5,505 bases of DNA from an uncultured Clostridia bacterium (GTDB taxonomy: Bacteria; Bacillota; Clostridia; Lachnospirales; Lachnospiraceae), in the NCBI GenBank assembly GCA_946614685.1, contig CAMOHF010000100.1:1-5505 (forward strand), written 5' to 3'. Under the pieces are notes generated by a model, which was not told the DNA's origin, made no database searches, and saw only the letters and a program-made list of their open reading frames with translations. Position 1 is the first letter of the stretch. Each line of letters starts with the position of its first letter. The position numbers and the translations under genes are program-made. This document shows positions 4,645-5,505 of this stretch, one piece after another.

Positions 4645-5505
4645 CAGTTATTTACCTCTTTCAGGAAGAGTTCCTCCATCTCGGAAAGCTCTTTGGCCAT
4701 ATTGGTCTGCTTGAAGTCGTCGATGTTGCTGATCACGGCACCCTTGGACCGTGCGGCCTTCTCGATGGCTTTCTTCTCGGCGAAGTCCTTGGACTCCTTC
4801 TCCACATCCTTTACGGTGCGGACGTTCTTCTTGTGCCAGTCTTCGAGGATACCGTTGATATAAGGAAAGTTCACGGAACTCGGTCTGGTGATGATGGCTT
4901 TCTCGCAGGCTGCCTTGATGACATCGTCGGTGAAAAGCAGCTCCTTTGTCCAATGGTTGATGAAATCCATCTCAAGATTTAGAGGACGTGAACGCTTCAC
5001 ATCCAGCATGCGATAGAGATCACGAATCAACGCATTCGTTCTGTCGCAGCGCTCCTTCGCCTGTGCGCGGGTGGTGATACCGTCCTCGTACCATGCGATG
5101 GCGACGCTCTCCATGTAGCGGCAGTTCTTCTTGCCGATGGAGGTGCAGTATTCGATCAGATACTCAAAGAGATCGACGGAGAAATGCAGTGTGTCATAAA
5201 TATATTGAAGCGTGTCGGCATCTCTTGCGGAGATCTGCTTTGCAAAGAGGGTCTCGACCTGGTAGACGATGGACTGGAAGTCTTCGTCGGTCATCAGGTC
5301 TTCCATAGCCTCTGCCGTGAATTTCGGTTTCGCGGGAACCTCACGCTTGGCGGGTACTTCGGCAACCGGTGCTTCTTTGACTGCGGGTGCGGCCTTCGGT
5401 GCTGCCTTGATGGGCGTTACCTGTGCCGTTTCGTGAAGGATGGAGACTGCATCTGTATCTACCTTGAAGAGATCGGTCTGCGGAGATAAAGGAAGCAGCA
5501 CGATA
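4644..5505 (-). CDS. DnaD-domain replication protein, 5' end cut by the window
   Basis: The visible 286-codon stretch ends in TGA at 4646-4644. The frame stays open to the right edge (the codon before the GTG at 5501 is ATC), so the gene almost certainly starts outside and lacks its N-terminal part, in this family usually a winged-helix domain. Counting from the GTG: residues about 28-60 are an Ala/Pro/Lys/Val-rich linker. About 61-145 is a helical DnaD C-terminal-type (DDBH2/DnaB_2) domain ending in YMESVAIAWYEDGITT (129-144). About 155-220 is a second copy ending in YINGILEDWHKKNVRT (204-219). Both fit the Y-x3-I-x2-W-x3-(G/N)-(I/V)-x-T signature of the family. DnaD/DnaB-type proteins bind DNA in the cytoplasm and help assemble the primosome at origins or restarted forks. 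The next gene is the helicase loader, overlapping by 1 nt, which supports this role. A phage-type replisome organiser is the alternative, but the chromosomal neighbours argue against it. Confidence 0.88.
   Translation of the reverse strand, partial: IVLLPLSPQTDLFKVDTDAVSILHETAQVTPIKAAPKAAPAVKEAPVAEVPAKREVPAKPKFTAEAMEDLMTDEDFQSIVYQVETLFAKQISARDADTLQYIYDTLHFSVDLFEYLIEYCTSIGKKNCRYMESVAIAWYEDGITTRAQAKERCDRTNALIRDLYRMLDVKRSRPLNLEMDFINHWTKELLFTDDVIKAACEKAIITRPSSVNFPYINGILEDWHKKNVRTVKDVEKESKDFAEKKAIEKAARSKGAVISNIDDFKQTNMAKELSEMEELFLKEVNN
4654..4660 (-). promoter_or_regulatory. Ribosome binding site of the helicase loader
   Basis: AAGAGGT on the minus strand, 9 nt before the ATG at 4644 and inside the last codons of the DnaD-type gene. 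It decides the start: the alternative ATG at 4632 has no purine-rich site at a suitable distance. Confidence 0.6.

Overview
The window looks like part of a Firmicutes (Clostridia) chromosome, most likely Lachnospiraceae-like. The evidence is a DnaD-domain protein followed by a DnaI/DnaC-type helicase loader and a long (402 aa) PRPP synthetase, AGGAGG-type ribosome binding sites, and roughly 50% GC. The family-level placement is inference from gene content and protein style; no search was possible.

All six recognisable genes lie on the minus strand and form one tightly packed set, read from the right edge leftwards. They are a DnaD-domain replication protein (4644-5505, missing its N-terminus at the window edge), an AAA+ helicase loader (3640-4644), ribose-phosphate pyrophosphokinase (2419-3627), a DPM1-like family 2 glycosyltransferase (1715-2416), a DUF2304-type membrane protein (1333-1707) and a second family 2 glycosyltransferase (533-1336). 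Neighbours overlap by 1-4 nt or are separated by 2-12 nt, and several ribosome binding sites sit inside the end of the previous gene. Co-transcription is therefore likely, with the main promoter outside the window. A strong intrinsic terminator (494-527, minus strand) follows the last gene.

The first two genes serve chromosome replication: the DnaD-type primosome protein and the loader that delivers the replicative helicase. The third makes PRPP for nucleotide synthesis. The last three look like a surface or envelope glycan module: a polyprenyl-phosphate sugar transferase, a small membrane partner and a second sugar transferase.

The unusual part is the left 543 bp. The terminator region, including the stop codon of the last gene, is repeated as a perfect 55-bp inverted copy at positions 1-55. 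The two copies flank a 433-bp non-coding spacer. Inside that are a second, imperfect inverted repeat (56-94 / 402-440), a 10-bp-period tandem array, a motif present three times, and two elaborate predicted hairpin systems. This could be a structured non-coding element or repeat family, an invertible or duplicated locus, or an assembly-graph junction. The perfect repeat is exactly 55 bases and begins exactly at base 1, which makes the last option a serious one.
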